Positions 1 to 8,936 are shown, numbered from the stretch's first letter. The stretch is 64,000 bases of DNA from Chitinophagaceae bacterium (GCA_013140985.1 JABFRU010000011.1:1-64000); one strand, 5' to 3'. The notes: generated by a model from the sequence alone, not told the origin. Numbers and translations are program-made.

Positions 1-276
1 ATTACCGGGTATGACAATCACCGAAAAGAATTTATTAGTACCTGGATTGACAATATGGGAAGCGGCATTATGGTAATGAAAGGAACCTGGGATGAAGCCA
101 CCAAAACCATTAACATGAAAGGAAGAATGGTTGACCCGGGAACAAAACTAGATACAGATGTACGGGAGACTTTTAAATTCACTGATGACAATACCCAGGA
201 AATGGAAATGTTTGTGATGATGCCGGACGGAAAGGAGTTTAAGACGATGAACATCAAATACACCCGCAAGAAATAA
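1..276 (+). CDS. DUF1579 family protein, C-terminal part (5' end outside window)
   Basis: The frame is open from base 1 and ends at a TAA at 274-276, so only the last 91 residues are present. The segment reads GYDN, then a WIDNMGSGI stretch, then a GTWDE turn and a D/E-rich strand, which matches the C-terminal half of DUF1579 proteins (a small beta-barrel fold of unknown function). The internal ATG at 55 is not taken as the start because the conserved family sequence continues upstream of it. A strong hairpin terminator follows. The biochemical role is not known. Confidence 0.75.
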   Translation: MTGYDNHRKEFISTWIDNMGSGIMVMKGTWDEATKTINMKGRMVDPGTKLDTDVRETFKFTDDNTQEMEMFVMMPDGKEFKTMNIKYTRKK

Positions 277-292
277 AAACTAACAACACAAC

Positions 293-323
293 GCCCGGAA
301 CAATTATCCGGGCTTTTGCTTTT
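293..323 (+). terminator. Rho-independent terminator of the DUF1579 gene
   Basis: A 7-bp GC-rich stem (GCCCGGA at 293-299 with TCCGGGC at 307-313), a 7-nt loop, then a T-rich tail (TTTTGCTTTT). It lies between two convergent genes. Confidence 0.8.
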
Positions 324-331
324 ATAATCGT

Positions 332-1204
332 TTAGTCTTTTTTTACTTTCTCCATTGGCAGCTCTGGTATCCGGCTCCACTCCTGCATACTGCCATCATA
401 CAACTTCATTTTATATCCCAATGAACGGCCAACAAGATAATCTACGCTTGCTGTTTGCCCGATAAAACAATACACCACCACTTCTTTGGTTTTATCAGGA
501 ACTACTGATGTAAAATTTTTTTCCAATACTTCTGTCGGTTTGATGCGGTTGGTAGAGTCTATCATATCAGGATAAGGAATATTTTTCGCTCCTGTTATAT
601 GTCCGTCTCTCGGATTACCGGTGACGTCGCCATCATACCAGCGCTTCAGCCTTGCATCCACCACTTCCGATGATTTTGTTTCCAATGCATTTTGTACATA
701 CTTCTTATCTACAAGCAATCCGTTATCCTTTGCCACAAAATTTCCTTTTTTAAACACAGCCGGTTGGGTTGATACAGTGTAACCAGCTTTTTTCCATGCT
801 TCAATTCCTCCGTTCAAAAATGACACCTGCCCTGTTAGCCCGTAATGCTCCAATGATAAAAACATGCGGGCTGCAATGGTTACATCTCCTCCGCGATGGC
901 AGATCACTATTTTAGAATTTTTGTTGATACCAAGGCCCTGTAAAACCTTAGTAGCTGTTTTGCTATCTGCAGGGATCATATTGGCTTCCGGTGTATTAAA
1001 AGCAAGCCATTCGGGCCATAGAAAACGGGCATTCTCAATATGCTCTTTATCGTAATCAGCTCTTATTACAAAACCGGTGTGAAGGATAACAAGATCAGGG
1101 TCTTTCAGATTATCATTCAGCCATTGCGGAGTAACGAGAACAGGTTGCTGAGCATTAGCAATAAAACAAAGCAGCAGGCAAAGTGGCAGGAATATTTTTT
1201 TCAT
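332..1204 (-). CDS. Secreted sulfurtransferase with two rhodanese domains
   Basis: The 290-residue protein has a signal peptide (about residues 1-18, ending ANA-QQ) and two tandem rhodanese domains (roughly 22-145 and 160-285), the layout of thiosulfate/3-mercaptopyruvate sulfurtransferases (SseA-like). The C-terminal domain has the catalytic loop Cys at about residue 246 (YCFIGQTAS), the expected persulfide-carrying position. The N-terminal domain, usually inactive, also has a loop Cys at about 102 (ICHRGGD), which is worth noting. Export suggests a periplasmic sulfur-transfer or sulfide/cyanide-handling role. It stands at the downstream end of the minus-strand gene run. Confidence 0.87.
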   Translation of the reverse strand: MKKIFLPLCLLLCFIANAQQPVLVTPQWLNDNLKDPDLVILHTGFVIRADYDKEHIENARFLWPEWLAFNTPEANMIPADSKTATKVLQGLGINKNSKIVICHRGGDVTIAARMFLSLEHYGLTGQVSFLNGGIEAWKKAGYTVSTQPAVFKKGNFVAKDNGLLVDKKYVQNALETKSSEVVDARLKRWYDGDVTGNPRDGHITGAKNIPYPDMIDSTNRIKPTEVLEKNFTSVVPDKTKEVVVYCFIGQTASVDYLVGRSLGYKMKLYDGSMQEWSRIPELPMEKVKKD

Positions 1205-1304
1205 GTCTTAACTTTTAGCATAGTAGCTTAAAGTTAAGTTTTAGCTGTACAACACTTATGTCTTATATGATAAACGGCGTGGTTTTGCTGACAAGATGAA
1301 GCTT

Positions 1305-2237
1305 TTATTTTTTTACTTCTACTATAACGGGCGCCTGCTCGTATTTATCGCTATCGGTTAACCTTGTTTCTTTTTTTGTTGTGTAGTCCACCAGGTAGAT
1401 ATCATATCCTTTTTCGTTCGCCGGGGTCTTATCCATCGCCAGCCATTTGCCATCGCTGCTCCAACTATGCCAGCCTGTACCCATTTCCCCAGAGGTGATC
1501 TGCCATTGCTTTTTCCCGTCGGGAGTAATTGCATATACCTGGTGTTGTCTTTTTTGTCTTGATATATAACTGATGAACTGATATTTTTCATTCCATTGCG
1601 GAGGGCCTGCATGGTATTCGAACCATTGAGTGCTTGTATCTGATTTAGGAAATTGTGTTAGCTGCATCTTATTGTTCATTTCAAGATCCATTTTCCACAA
1701 TTCATCAAACACCGTTTTTCTCAGTTTTTTATCCGGCCTGTATGCCAAAACAATTTCTTTACCCCCGGGTAAAAAGATCGGGTCTCTCATTGTTGCCGTG
1801 GTATCATTGGTTAGTTGTTTGTATGAGCCGTTTTCAATATCAATCAAAAACAATTGTGCTCTTAATTTTCCAACCCTTCCTGATACGATCATTTCTGTTC
1901 CTTCGTTTCGGCTTCCCATCCAGCTATCTTCCAACTGCAGGTTGCTGATCTTTCTTTTATTATTTCCTTCTGCATCCATCTCATACAGGAAATAACACCG
2001 GTGACAGGTATCTATATCGCTTATATAATATACTTTATCCTTATAGGCGTAATACACCCATTCAACACCGGGTGTGTTGGTGATATTCTTTTTATCACTG
2101 CCATCCATGTTCATACTGTAGATGTCATAATTATCCTTTTCCCTGTCTTCAAGAACATTGTAAACAATTTTATAGTTGCTCTGCTGAGCAATTGAATAAG
2201 AAGAAATAAATAGGAGCACTACAAGAATTGATCTCAT
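1305..2237 (-). CDS. TolB-like beta-propeller protein, secreted
   Basis: 310 residues with a cleavable signal peptide (about 1-17, SYSIAQQ). The body carries repeated PD40/WD40-like blades of the type DIYSMNMDGSDKK and LWKMDLEMNNKMQLT, as in TolB and the periplasmic propellers attached to S9 peptidases. No peptidase or OmpA domain follows, so it is a stand-alone propeller, probably a periplasmic binding or sensing protein. The partner and ligand cannot be read from the sequence. It is separated from its neighbours by 21 nt upstream and about 100 nt downstream. Confidence 0.75.
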   Translation of the reverse strand: MRSILVVLLFISSYSIAQQSNYKIVYNVLEDREKDNYDIYSMNMDGSDKKNITNTPGVEWVYYAYKDKVYYISDIDTCHRCYFLYEMDAEGNNKRKISNLQLEDSWMGSRNEGTEMIVSGRVGKLRAQLFLIDIENGSYKQLTNDTTATMRDPIFLPGGKEIVLAYRPDKKLRKTVFDELWKMDLEMNNKMQLTQFPKSDTSTQWFEYHAGPPQWNEKYQFISYISRQKRQHQVYAITPDGKKQWQITSGEMGTGWHSWSSDGKWLAMDKTPANEKGYDIYLVDYTTKKETRLTDSDKYEQAPVIVEVKK

Positions 2238-2258
2238 GTTATTTTTTTAATCCTGATA

Positions 2259-2825
2259 TTATCCCGCCTGTTCGTATGCCTGTTTTATCCAGTTAAATAA
2301 TTCTTTATTGATGGCTTTCTCATCTTCAACCCGGATTCTGTGAGTGCACATGGCATTCCACTTCTTACCGTCCTCTACCATGCCGGATGGAGCAACACCT
2401 TTGATATTTAATCCAACATCCAGTCTTTCTTTTGTTGATGGCTGGATCAATGCAAACTGTTTCTTTCTTCGCAAACTTACATAAGCTTTCTTCGGCGCCA
2501 CTTCCACATCTTTTCCAAACTTATTGATCTCTGCCATGATCTTATCATACCAGGGCTTCAGGTTCTCTTTGCCTTTGTATTGTTCAGCAATTAAATCATC
2601 GCTGTTCTCAGCAGCACCGGCGTGGCTTTGTTTTGCGAAATGAACAACCACATTGGCATTACCATGAGTGAACCCATGTTTCTCTTTCAGGAAATTCACC
2701 AATTCGCCATGTTTTGTAAACCCACTTTTATTTACAATGTCAATCCATTGCTTCAACGTTTTACCCGTATTCTTTTCTATATTGGTGATCTGTGTTTGCG
2801 TAGCCTTATCAATTGCTTCACTCAT
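2259..2825 (-). CDS. DUF4287/DUF5655 domain protein
   Basis: The ATG at 2825 (MSEAIDKATQ) is chosen over a TTG further upstream because it begins the conserved part. The N-terminal half (about 1-75) resembles DUF4287 (helical, TGKTLKQWIDIV and KEKHGFTHGNAN motifs). The C-terminal half (about 85-188) resembles DUF5655, ending in a HRIRVEDEKAINKEL segment. Such proteins are small, cytosolic and of unknown function; DUF5655 also occurs next to nucleases and other DNA-linked domains. It is part of a closely packed set of small stand-alone domains that includes DUF1801 and SRPBCC proteins. Confidence 0.75.
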   Translation of the reverse strand: MSEAIDKATQTQITNIEKNTGKTLKQWIDIVNKSGFTKHGELVNFLKEKHGFTHGNANVVVHFAKQSHAGAAENSDDLIAEQYKGKENLKPWYDKIMAEINKFGKDVEVAPKKAYVSLRRKKQFALIQPSTKERLDVGLNIKGVAPSGMVEDGKKWNAMCTHRIRVEDEKAINKELFNWIKQAYEQAG

Positions 2826-2890
2826 AATTTTATTATTTACTGACAATATTATTGAAAACCAGTAAGACTATATTGGAAAAAATTAACCTG

Positions 2891-3715
2891 CTACCTAACA
2901 GGAATATAATTAACATAATCCCCCTTTACTTCCATATAGGCAGAAGGATTGAAGCCGGAAAATCTTTTGAATTCATTGATGAAATGCGCCTGATCGTAAT
3001 AGCCGCAATCCAATGCCAGGCTTGACCAGCTGATATGACCGGGATCTTTTTCAAGCGATAAAACGGCCTGCTGAAATTTTAAAACTTTGATATACTGTTT
3101 GGGGCCAATGCCGGCATACTTGCCAAATAAGCTGATAAGATGTTTATTGGTGTAGCCGGTTTTATGGGTAATGTCTTTTATAGATGTTTGCGAGGGGTTG
3201 CCATTGATCCTTGTAATGCAATAACTGACAGCCGGGTGTATCTCAAAATGATTCTTTATCCTCTTCAGCAAATAATTTTCAGCAATAGCAAATTTTAACC
3301 CGGGTGTTAATGCTTCTAACAATGCTTCACGGAAAGAAAGCAACTCTTTCCCAAAGATCAGCTCTGCATCTACTACTTTGTCTTTTATTTCCAATACGGG
3401 CATGTGTAAAAAAGACCAGGCAGTGCCGGGCCTGAAGCGTATCACCATCATTTCAGATTCATCAGCCCTGGCCTGTATAGAAATATACTCTGTCCGCATA
3501 CCGGATATCCATGCATTTTTACAAACCTGTATCTCCTGCAACGAATCGTTGTCGTAAATATGCTTGGGAGAGCTGGTCAGGTCAATGATAAGGTCTATTC
3601 CGCCATCTGGCAATAGCCTTTCAATAGTATGCGGTGGATTATATCCTTTGTAATAAGTGACGAGCTCAATATAATTGTTGAGAGGAAATGGTGGTATGTG
3701 GAATTGTAATATCAC
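2891..3715 (-). CDS. AraC family transcriptional regulator
   Basis: 274 residues. The C-terminal third (about 165-265) is an AraC/XylS double helix-turn-helix domain, with ITHKTGYTNKHLISLFGKYAGIGPKQYIK and the closing FKRFSGFNPSAY signature. The N-terminal region begins with a cupin-like segment common in DUF6597-type regulators (PPHTIERLLPDGGIDLI). It overlaps the upstream DUF1801 gene by 4 nt (3712-3715), so the two are translationally coupled, and it may regulate this cluster. The effector is unknown. Confidence 0.88.
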   Translation of the reverse strand: MILQFHIPPFPLNNYIELVTYYKGYNPPHTIERLLPDGGIDLIIDLTSSPKHIYDNDSLQEIQVCKNAWISGMRTEYISIQARADESEMMVIRFRPGTAWSFLHMPVLEIKDKVVDAELIFGKELLSFREALLEALTPGLKFAIAENYLLKRIKNHFEIHPAVSYCITRINGNPSQTSIKDITHKTGYTNKHLISLFGKYAGIGPKQYIKVLKFQQAVLSLEKDPGHISWSSLALDCGYYDQAHFINEFKRFSGFNPSAYMEVKGDYVNYIPVR

Positions 3716-4185
3716 TTATTTTTCTTCCTGCTGTCTTTCAAATTGGTTTCGTACATGTCAATCCAGTCTTCCACGGATATTTTGGACGCCAGTTCTCCAA
3801 TTAAATCAAAGGGGATGTCTTCCGGTTTTTTATAACGGATACAGCTTTTGCCCATATCTAATTTTTTGGGCGATGCTTTTGCATGGGCCTCCTGGAACCA
3901 TTTTAATAATTTAGGATTGGCATACACTCCCATGTGATACACCGCAATAAAATGTTTTTGCGAAGCAATACCCATGAAAGGAAGCGGATCCTGGGGATTA
4001 CAATGATATCCGGCTGGATAAATGCTATGCGGCACCGACCATCCCATCATTCCATAGCCCACGCCTTCTTTAAATCCCTTCGGTAAATTCTTTTTGATCA
4101 CAGCCCGCAATTTACTGAATGCGGCTTGTCTTTCTTCCGGTATCTGTGCAATGTAATCTTCTGCACTGTTTGCTTTGTACTGCAT
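3712..4185 (-). CDS. DUF1801 (YdhG-like) domain protein
   Basis: 157 residues matching DUF1801, a small frataxin-like alpha/beta fold: an N-terminal IAQIPEERQAAFSKLRAVI helix, a central GVGYGMMGWSVP strand, and the late CIRYKKPEDIP segment. Function is unknown. Its stop overlaps the AraC regulator start by 4 nt. A second DUF1801 gene lies at 8476-8928, so the family is duplicated in this run. Confidence 0.82.
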   Translation of the reverse strand: MQYKANSAEDYIAQIPEERQAAFSKLRAVIKKNLPKGFKEGVGYGMMGWSVPHSIYPAGYHCNPQDPLPFMGIASQKHFIAVYHMGVYANPKLLKWFQEAHAKASPKKLDMGKSCIRYKKPEDIPFDLIGELASKISVEDWIDMYETNLKDSRKKNK

Positions 4186-4190
4186 TTTTT

Positions 4191-4610
4191 TTACTTAAAG
4201 ATATATGAACCCAGCAAGAAAATAAAGGACACTCCCGTTACAATGATCGGCGGCCAGAAAGTAAAACGTATCTGCGCCAGGAAAACAAGACCATAGACGA
4301 TCACCTGGATCAGCAAGAACCCTTCCCATGCGGCAGGAGAAATGCCTGTTCGGAGGAAATAAAAATTCAGCACGGCTCCCAGTATGTAAATAAATGTAAA
4401 GCAGATGCTCACTCCGATAAACAAGTTGCCAAAGCTGCGTTTGATACCACCGCCCATATCCATTTTATAATTGGTCAGCAGGTCGAGTAACTGCTTCTCT
4501 GTATCATTCCGTGGTTTTGGTTTGGCAATAAAACTTAACGAATGAAACAGAGCCGAAAGCGCCATGGCGATAATGGCTCCCCATATCCAGAATGTAAAAT
4601 TTGAAGACAT
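4191..4610 (-). CDS. Small integral membrane protein of unknown function
   Basis: The ATG at 4610 (MSSNFTFWIWGA) is preferred to the TTG at 4643. The 139-residue product has about four hydrophobic segments: near the N-terminus (FWIWGAIIAMALSALFH), in the middle (NLFIGVSICFTFIYILGAVLN), and two close to the C-terminus (FLLIQVIVYGLVFLA and IIVTGVSFIFLLGSYIF). A charged cytosolic loop contains KPKPRNDTEKQLLDLL. This resembles small Bacteroidota LIC-type membrane proteins, but no function can be assigned. Confidence 0.65.
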   Translation of the reverse strand: MSSNFTFWIWGAIIAMALSALFHSLSFIAKPKPRNDTEKQLLDLLTNYKMDMGGGIKRSFGNLFIGVSICFTFIYILGAVLNFYFLRTGISPAAWEGFLLIQVIVYGLVFLAQIRFTFWPPIIVTGVSFIFLLGSYIFK

Positions 4611-4656
4611 AGTAATAGTATTGGTGGTAAAATCAAAATTCAATTTCCGGAAGAAT

Positions 4657-5811
4657 CTATTCTGTTGCTACGGCAACAACCGCTTTATATATATCCCACT
4701 CGATAACCATCGCAGCTTTTCTTTCGTTTTCTTTTACAAAAGTGATCTTTAGAATTTCTACAGGCTCATTTATTTTTTCTACTTTATATGGAATGCGGAA
4801 AATATCTGCGGCAGGATCATGATCAGTACCCCATGCATTTGCATTTTTATTAATGATCAATTCCCATTTTGCTTCTGTCAAAAAACTCCAGATACCATAA
4901 ATGCCTTTGGATAGTTTTTTATCGCCAATGGTTATATCATTTGACAAACGCAGTTGCGTGGCATTGTTAGCGCCGGTCCGCCATATACGATCCCATGGTA
5001 CTACGCTGCCAAATATTTCCCGGCCCCTTTTATGCGGCCGCCAATAATCAACTTCGATCTTTGTATTGCCTAACATGATCACAGCTGTATCTCTTACTGT
5101 TCTCACCACTTGTGTACCGCTTGCATTTTTTCTTCTTGCATACTCATCTAAAAGAGCAACATCTGTTTTTTCCCTGTCAATTTTTCCGATAATATTCAAA
5201 GAAGACCCAACTCCATCTATGTGTTGCAGTCTTCCTTTTTTATCAATGGTGTTAACAAGATAACCCATCAGGTTACTGCCGATCCTTATTTTGTCTTTGG
5301 CCTCTCTTGCCACCATGTATTTCCTAAAGCCATTAAAACTAAGCTGGCGATGAAAGTTCGTATCAGCAATTTTTTTTGGCGCATAAAACCCCATATAAGG
5401 GAATGTATAAAAACTTGCTATATCCATTCCATTTGCAACAATACCATTGCCGGAAAAACTTCTGCGGGAAACGATAGTGCCTTGTGGATTAATAGCAATA
5501 TAAATACTGGAGTCCCCGTTAAAATTATTTTCACCCCGGCTTGTCAATTCCCAATTACCATTTGCACCGAGCCGGTAATTAAGGGAACTAACCTGCAACA
5601 AGTCACCTTTTTCGTCTAATGTGCCCGTTGCTTCACACTTAGTTATACCGCCGGTAAACATAATAAAAACTGTTTTGTATTTATTATCAGCAAATTCAAA
5701 ATGCTGAATGATGGTGGTATCTTTTCCCAGCGTATAATAGGCGATTGCTTTGTCCTGTGCAAAAGTGACAAATGAAATAAAACTCATTAGCAAAATAAAT
5801 ATCTTTTTCAT
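4657..5811 (-). CDS. Secreted protein with C-terminal DUF2911 domain
   Basis: 384 residues with a signal peptide (about 1-18, SFVTFAQ). Residues about 20-220 form an uncharacterised beta-rich region. From about residue 240 the DUF2911 domain begins, with its hallmarks VDYWRPHKRGREIFG, VPWDRIWRTGANNAT and the GIYGIWSFL strand. DUF2911 is frequent in Bacteroidota, periplasmic, and of unknown function. The start overlaps the upstream TfoX-like gene by 4 nt (5808-5811), so the two are coupled. A second DUF2911 protein is encoded at 8937-10037. Confidence 0.85.
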   Translation of the reverse strand: MKKIFILLMSFISFVTFAQDKAIAYYTLGKDTTIIQHFEFADNKYKTVFIMFTGGITKCEATGTLDEKGDLLQVSSLNYRLGANGNWELTSRGENNFNGDSSIYIAINPQGTIVSRRSFSGNGIVANGMDIASFYTFPYMGFYAPKKIADTNFHRQLSFNGFRKYMVAREAKDKIRIGSNLMGYLVNTIDKKGRLQHIDGVGSSLNIIGKIDREKTDVALLDEYARRKNASGTQVVRTVRDTAVIMLGNTKIEVDYWRPHKRGREIFGSVVPWDRIWRTGANNATQLRLSNDITIGDKKLSKGIYGIWSFLTEAKWELIINKNANAWGTDHDPAADIFRIPYKVEKINEPVEILKITFVKENERKAAMVIEWDIYKAVVAVATE

Positions 5812-6173
5812 TTTTTCTTTTTAGTAACGGAAGGTTTTTTCTTACTTGCCTTTGCAATCTTATTATATTCCAGTGCCAGTTGTACCCAATAATCTAATTT
5901 CTTTTTTGTGGTCAGCACATCTGCATCTACAAATACAAATCCCTTCATCACTTTACCCGTAAAATCCATCGGCTGGCATCCTTCTTTTTCTATTACTTCC
6001 TCATATTTCGCCGGGTCAAGACGAATCATCAACCTGGCTTTCTCTACGCCAACACACATTTTATCATTTATCATAAAACAAAGACCCCCGAACATTCTTT
6101 TCTCCTCAGATATTTTATGTGTTTCGGAGATGATCTCTCTTACCCTGTCAGCTAATTTTTCATCAAAAGCCAT
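5808..6173 (-). CDS. TfoX N-terminal domain family protein
   Basis: 121 residues, cytosolic. The motif KRMFGGLCFMINDKMCVGV followed by MIRLDPAKYEE and the MDFTGKVMKGFVFV strand is the TfoX-N signature. In gammaproteobacteria TfoX-N is fused to a C-terminal domain and regulates competence; here it stands alone, so a competence role should not be assumed. The C-terminus is a lysine-rich tail (about residues 106-121). Coupled to the DUF2911 gene by a 4-nt overlap. Confidence 0.83.
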   Translation of the reverse strand: MAFDEKLADRVREIISETHKISEEKRMFGGLCFMINDKMCVGVEKARLMIRLDPAKYEEVIEKEGCQPMDFTGKVMKGFVFVDADVLTTKKKLDYWVQLALEYNKIAKASKKKPSVTKKKK

Positions 6174-6178
6174 AAAAA

Positions 6179-7006
6179 TTATTTTTTTACAATGATCTCA
6201 AACGGATAATTGCCCGGTTTCCAGCTTGTACCCTTATTGGCATTGATCGTTACAATAGTTTTATTACTGCCGGGGGATTTAGCGGCATCAGTATGTCTCT
6301 CCCATGTTACCCCTTTTTTTATCACTAATAATAAACCATTCTCATCTCCAATAGCTTTGAAGTTTTCATCACCCTGTCTGTACTGACTAAGGTCAAATGA
6401 CGACATGATCTCATCTGAGATACGTTTTGTTTCGTCTGCAATGAATGCGATCTCGCTGGCACAAATGATATCCTTATTACTAAAATCCCCTTCGCTGCTA
6501 TTATCAAGGTCATGCCGGGCAATATACTCAACAAGATTATTAGCTGGGTCCCAGAAAAAAACAGAATGGGCATTCCAATGACTGAAATGTCGTATACCGG
6601 CTGGATATTTTTCATCAACAAGCTGAGGTGGCGTAGCAGACAATGTTGTTCTCTTTAATTGCCACTCCCTTGCCTTTAGAATTTTATTCTCCGGAATATT
6701 GAAAGCAAAATGATAGAATACGGTTGGCGCTGCTTCATCCACCTGCGTAAAAGAAATAGTTGTTTCCCCTGCCTGGAAAGTGAAACGGTCATTTTGTTCT
6801 GACAATAAAGGGAACTCAAGTAAAGAAGTATAAAACTCTTTTAGTTCTTTAAGAGGACTACTGGTTACGAGATCAAGTTGAAGTATTCTTGTCTTTCCTT
6901 TTATCATTGACGCAGGAGCACAACCGGCCAGCAGATCATGTGCACCGAGAAAGGAAGCGCCCAAAGTAGTAATTGTGGTATTCAATATGAATTCCCTTCG
7001 TCGCAT
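6179..7006 (-). CDS. VOC (glyoxalase-like) superfamily protein with Tat-type leader
   Basis: 275 residues. The N-terminus MRRREFILNTTITTLG has a twin-arginine-like leader, followed near residue 29 by LLAGC, which could be a lipobox. After this come two beta-alpha-beta VOC modules, for example LDLVTSSPLKELKEFYTSLLEFPLL and HSVFFWDPANNLVEYIARHD. The EYIAR end of the first module matches the usual metal-ligand strand of this fold, but the substrate cannot be inferred. It lies 5 nt upstream of the TfoX gene. Confidence 0.75.
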   Translation of the reverse strand: MRRREFILNTTITTLGASFLGAHDLLAGCAPASMIKGKTRILQLDLVTSSPLKELKEFYTSLLEFPLLSEQNDRFTFQAGETTISFTQVDEAAPTVFYHFAFNIPENKILKAREWQLKRTTLSATPPQLVDEKYPAGIRHFSHWNAHSVFFWDPANNLVEYIARHDLDNSSEGDFSNKDIICASEIAFIADETKRISDEIMSSFDLSQYRQGDENFKAIGDENGLLLVIKKGVTWERHTDAAKSPGSNKTIVTINANKGTSWKPGNYPFEIIVKK

Positions 7007-7016
7007 TCATGATGCT

Positions 7017-7517
7017 TTAAGAATTGACAACATTTTTCAACGCTTCATTCTTGTTCCGCAGGTCATTTCCTCCTTCCAGCAATGATTTTAAATTCGCCAA
7101 ATAAAATGTCCAGCCTGTTTTACAACCCAGGTGCCAGTAATGCCGGCCCTGGTCATCATCGGGGATCTCGTCCTGCACTAACTCAACAATTGTTTCTCCT
7201 TCTTCTTTTTTAATTGAGACAGCGCAGTTGCCTGCTTTTCCAAAACTGAATTTAAAAAAGTCTTTACCGTTACATTCAAGAATAGTTCCCTCTTCTGTTA
7301 CTTCGTCCGGCCAACCATGCCAACGCCAGCGATAGATATCTCCCGATTGAGCCTTTTCATTATCACTTCTTAATTCTCCGGCAGCGTTTTTATATTCTCC
7401 CATTCTTAAAAACCAATATTCTATTCCTTCACGGGTGCCCCAGCACCAATACAATTTTTCGGCCGGCGCATTTACCGGTATCCTTACAGTAAAAGTTTTC
7501 CAATTAAACTCTGACAT
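7017..7517 (-). CDS. SRPBCC/START-like (AHSA1-type) protein
   Basis: 166 residues. An N-terminal strand (FTVRIPVNAPAEKLYWCWGT) is followed by the long beta-hairpins and final amphipathic helix (GWTFYLANLKSLLEGG) of the helix-grip SRPBCC fold, as in AHSA1-domain proteins. These bind hydrophobic ligands or co-chaperone partners; the ligand is unknown. It is followed by another SRPBCC gene upstream, 5 nt apart, suggesting a shared transcript. Confidence 0.82.
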   Translation of the reverse strand: MSEFNWKTFTVRIPVNAPAEKLYWCWGTREGIEYWFLRMGEYKNAAGELRSDNEKAQSGDIYRWRWHGWPDEVTEEGTILECNGKDFFKFSFGKAGNCAVSIKKEEGETIVELVQDEIPDDDQGRHYWHLGCKTGWTFYLANLKSLLEGGNDLRNKNEALKNVVNS

Positions 7518-7522
7518 AAATT

Positions 7523-8047
7523 TTATTTTTCCATTACAGCCTTTAAATTATTCAACCCGATAGTAAAATCCTTTCCAATCATTTCACTCATATTCATAAA
7601 CAATTTCATTACGTTCATCGGGTAATTCATTTTACTTGTAAATCCCCAGGTAACTTTGGTGGCATTATCGCCTGCCGCTTCTGTTGTCATGGTTGCTTTG
7701 GCAATGGATTTAAAAGGTTTTTCAAACCGAAGTTCTGTGTCCAGTTTTCCATCTGATAAAGCAAGAATTTCCTGTTCACCTTTACCTACTTTTTTATTTC
7801 CTTCCCATGCATTTACAAAGCCCGGCATACCATCGGTGCCACGAAATTCATTTTTCATATTGGGATCCAGTGTGGCCCACTTGCTATAGTTCTGCTGGTT
7901 CTTCAGGTATTTGATATAATTGAAAACATCAGCTTTGGGTTTATTGATAACGATCTCTTTTGTAACAGCAAGATCTTTGCTAACGATCAATCCCGCCAAT
8001 AAGAACAGGACGATAATTCCGACAATTATATAAACTGCGATGAGCAT
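7523..8047 (-). CDS. SRPBCC family protein with N-terminal membrane anchor
   Basis: 174 residues. Residues about 3-24 are a single hydrophobic segment (VYIIVGIIVLFLLAGLIV), probably an anchor. The remainder is a polyketide-cyclase/START-like fold beginning VTKEIVINKPKADVFNYIK and including the VTWGFTSKMNYPMNV strand. The pattern is common in Bacteroidota. Ligand unknown. Encoded between a VOC gene and a second SRPBCC gene in the same direction. Confidence 0.82.
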   Translation of the reverse strand: MLIAVYIIVGIIVLFLLAGLIVSKDLAVTKEIVINKPKADVFNYIKYLKNQQNYSKWATLDPNMKNEFRGTDGMPGFVNAWEGNKKVGKGEQEILALSDGKLDTELRFEKPFKSIAKATMTTEAAGDNATKVTWGFTSKMNYPMNVMKLFMNMSEMIGKDFTIGLNNLKAVMEK

Positions 8048-8059
8048 ATGTTTTGGTTT

Positions 8060-8458
8060 TTATTGTTGTAAATATTTTGCAGGTATATTATGCAAAGCAA
8101 TGCGGTTGCCTTCTGTATCTATAAAAATGCCCATGTCACCATATTCATCTGATATGATTTTTTTAGGGACTAAGATCTGGCCACCGGCTCCCACTACACG
8201 GTCCAGTATGATTTGTAAATCAGGATTACCATTCAGATAGATCAGCGGTCCGTCTGTGGCCGAAGGTTTATGAAACCCGCCTGTGTCAATAATAGTTCCT
8301 CCAATGCCCTTCATTGGGTCATCAATAGGAAACATTCTCATTTTCACTCCCTGGAAATCCATGGGCTGCATTTGAATTTGAAAAATAGTTTCATAAAACT
8401 TTTGCGCCCTGTCAATGTCGGTGGCCGGTATTTCGAACCAGCTGATTGCATTATCCAT
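8060..8458 (-). CDS. VOC family protein
   Basis: 132 residues, cytosolic. It starts AISWFEIPATDIDRAQKFYETIF, the classic first VOC module, and ends GDMGIFIDTEGNRIALH, the second-module strand with the terminal metal-ligand region. Single VOC domains of this size act as dimers and include glyoxalases, dioxygenases and resistance proteins; which one applies is not visible. Confidence 0.85.
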   Translation of the reverse strand: MDNAISWFEIPATDIDRAQKFYETIFQIQMQPMDFQGVKMRMFPIDDPMKGIGGTIIDTGGFHKPSATDGPLIYLNGNPDLQIILDRVVGAGGQILVPKKIISDEYGDMGIFIDTEGNRIALHNIPAKYLQQ

Positions 8459-8475
8459 AATGATTGTTTTATAGT

Positions 8476-8928
8476 TTATTTTTTAAAATGTTTCTCTTTC
8501 ATGTTTTTAAATGACTTTTCGATCATCTCTTTTAGAATCTTAGTATCCACATCCGCCAACTTATTAATATAAAGACAACTGCCACCGCTGACTTTATATT
8601 TCCCCAGCTTTTTTAAAAGATCCGCATAAGCAGCAAATCCGGGTATCATATAAATCGTCAGGTTTTGCTTTCGTGGTGAAAAACCAGCCATGAACCATTC
8701 ACCCCTTCTTCCTGTTTTAGGGGATTCATATATATAGTTCCCGAAACCAATGATACTGGCGCCCCACATTTTGGGTTTCTCCCCCGTTATTTTTTTCATC
8801 ATACCCAGTAGCGCTGCAGCATCTTTTTGCATGGTTTCATCTGCTATGCTTTGCAGGAAACCTTCCACACTGGCGTCATTCTCTTTTGTTTTAAGTACTG
8901 CTAGTTTTTTGGTTGGTGCCTTTGCCAT
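8476..8928 (-). CDS. DUF1801 domain protein
   Basis: 150 residues. Family signatures are DASVEGFLQSIADETMQKDAAALLGMM, the central WGASIIGFGNYIYE strand and the GGSCLYINKLADVDTKILKEM helix. This subtype differs in length and sequence from the DUF1801 protein at 3712-4185, so the two are not recent duplicates. It starts 8 nt downstream of the DUF2911/TPR gene. Function unknown. Confidence 0.83.
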   Translation of the reverse strand: MAKAPTKKLAVLKTKENDASVEGFLQSIADETMQKDAAALLGMMKKITGEKPKMWGASIIGFGNYIYESPKTGRRGEWFMAGFSPRKQNLTIYMIPGFAAYADLLKKLGKYKVSGGSCLYINKLADVDTKILKEMIEKSFKNMKEKHFKK

Positions 8929-8936
8929 AGTTTTTA

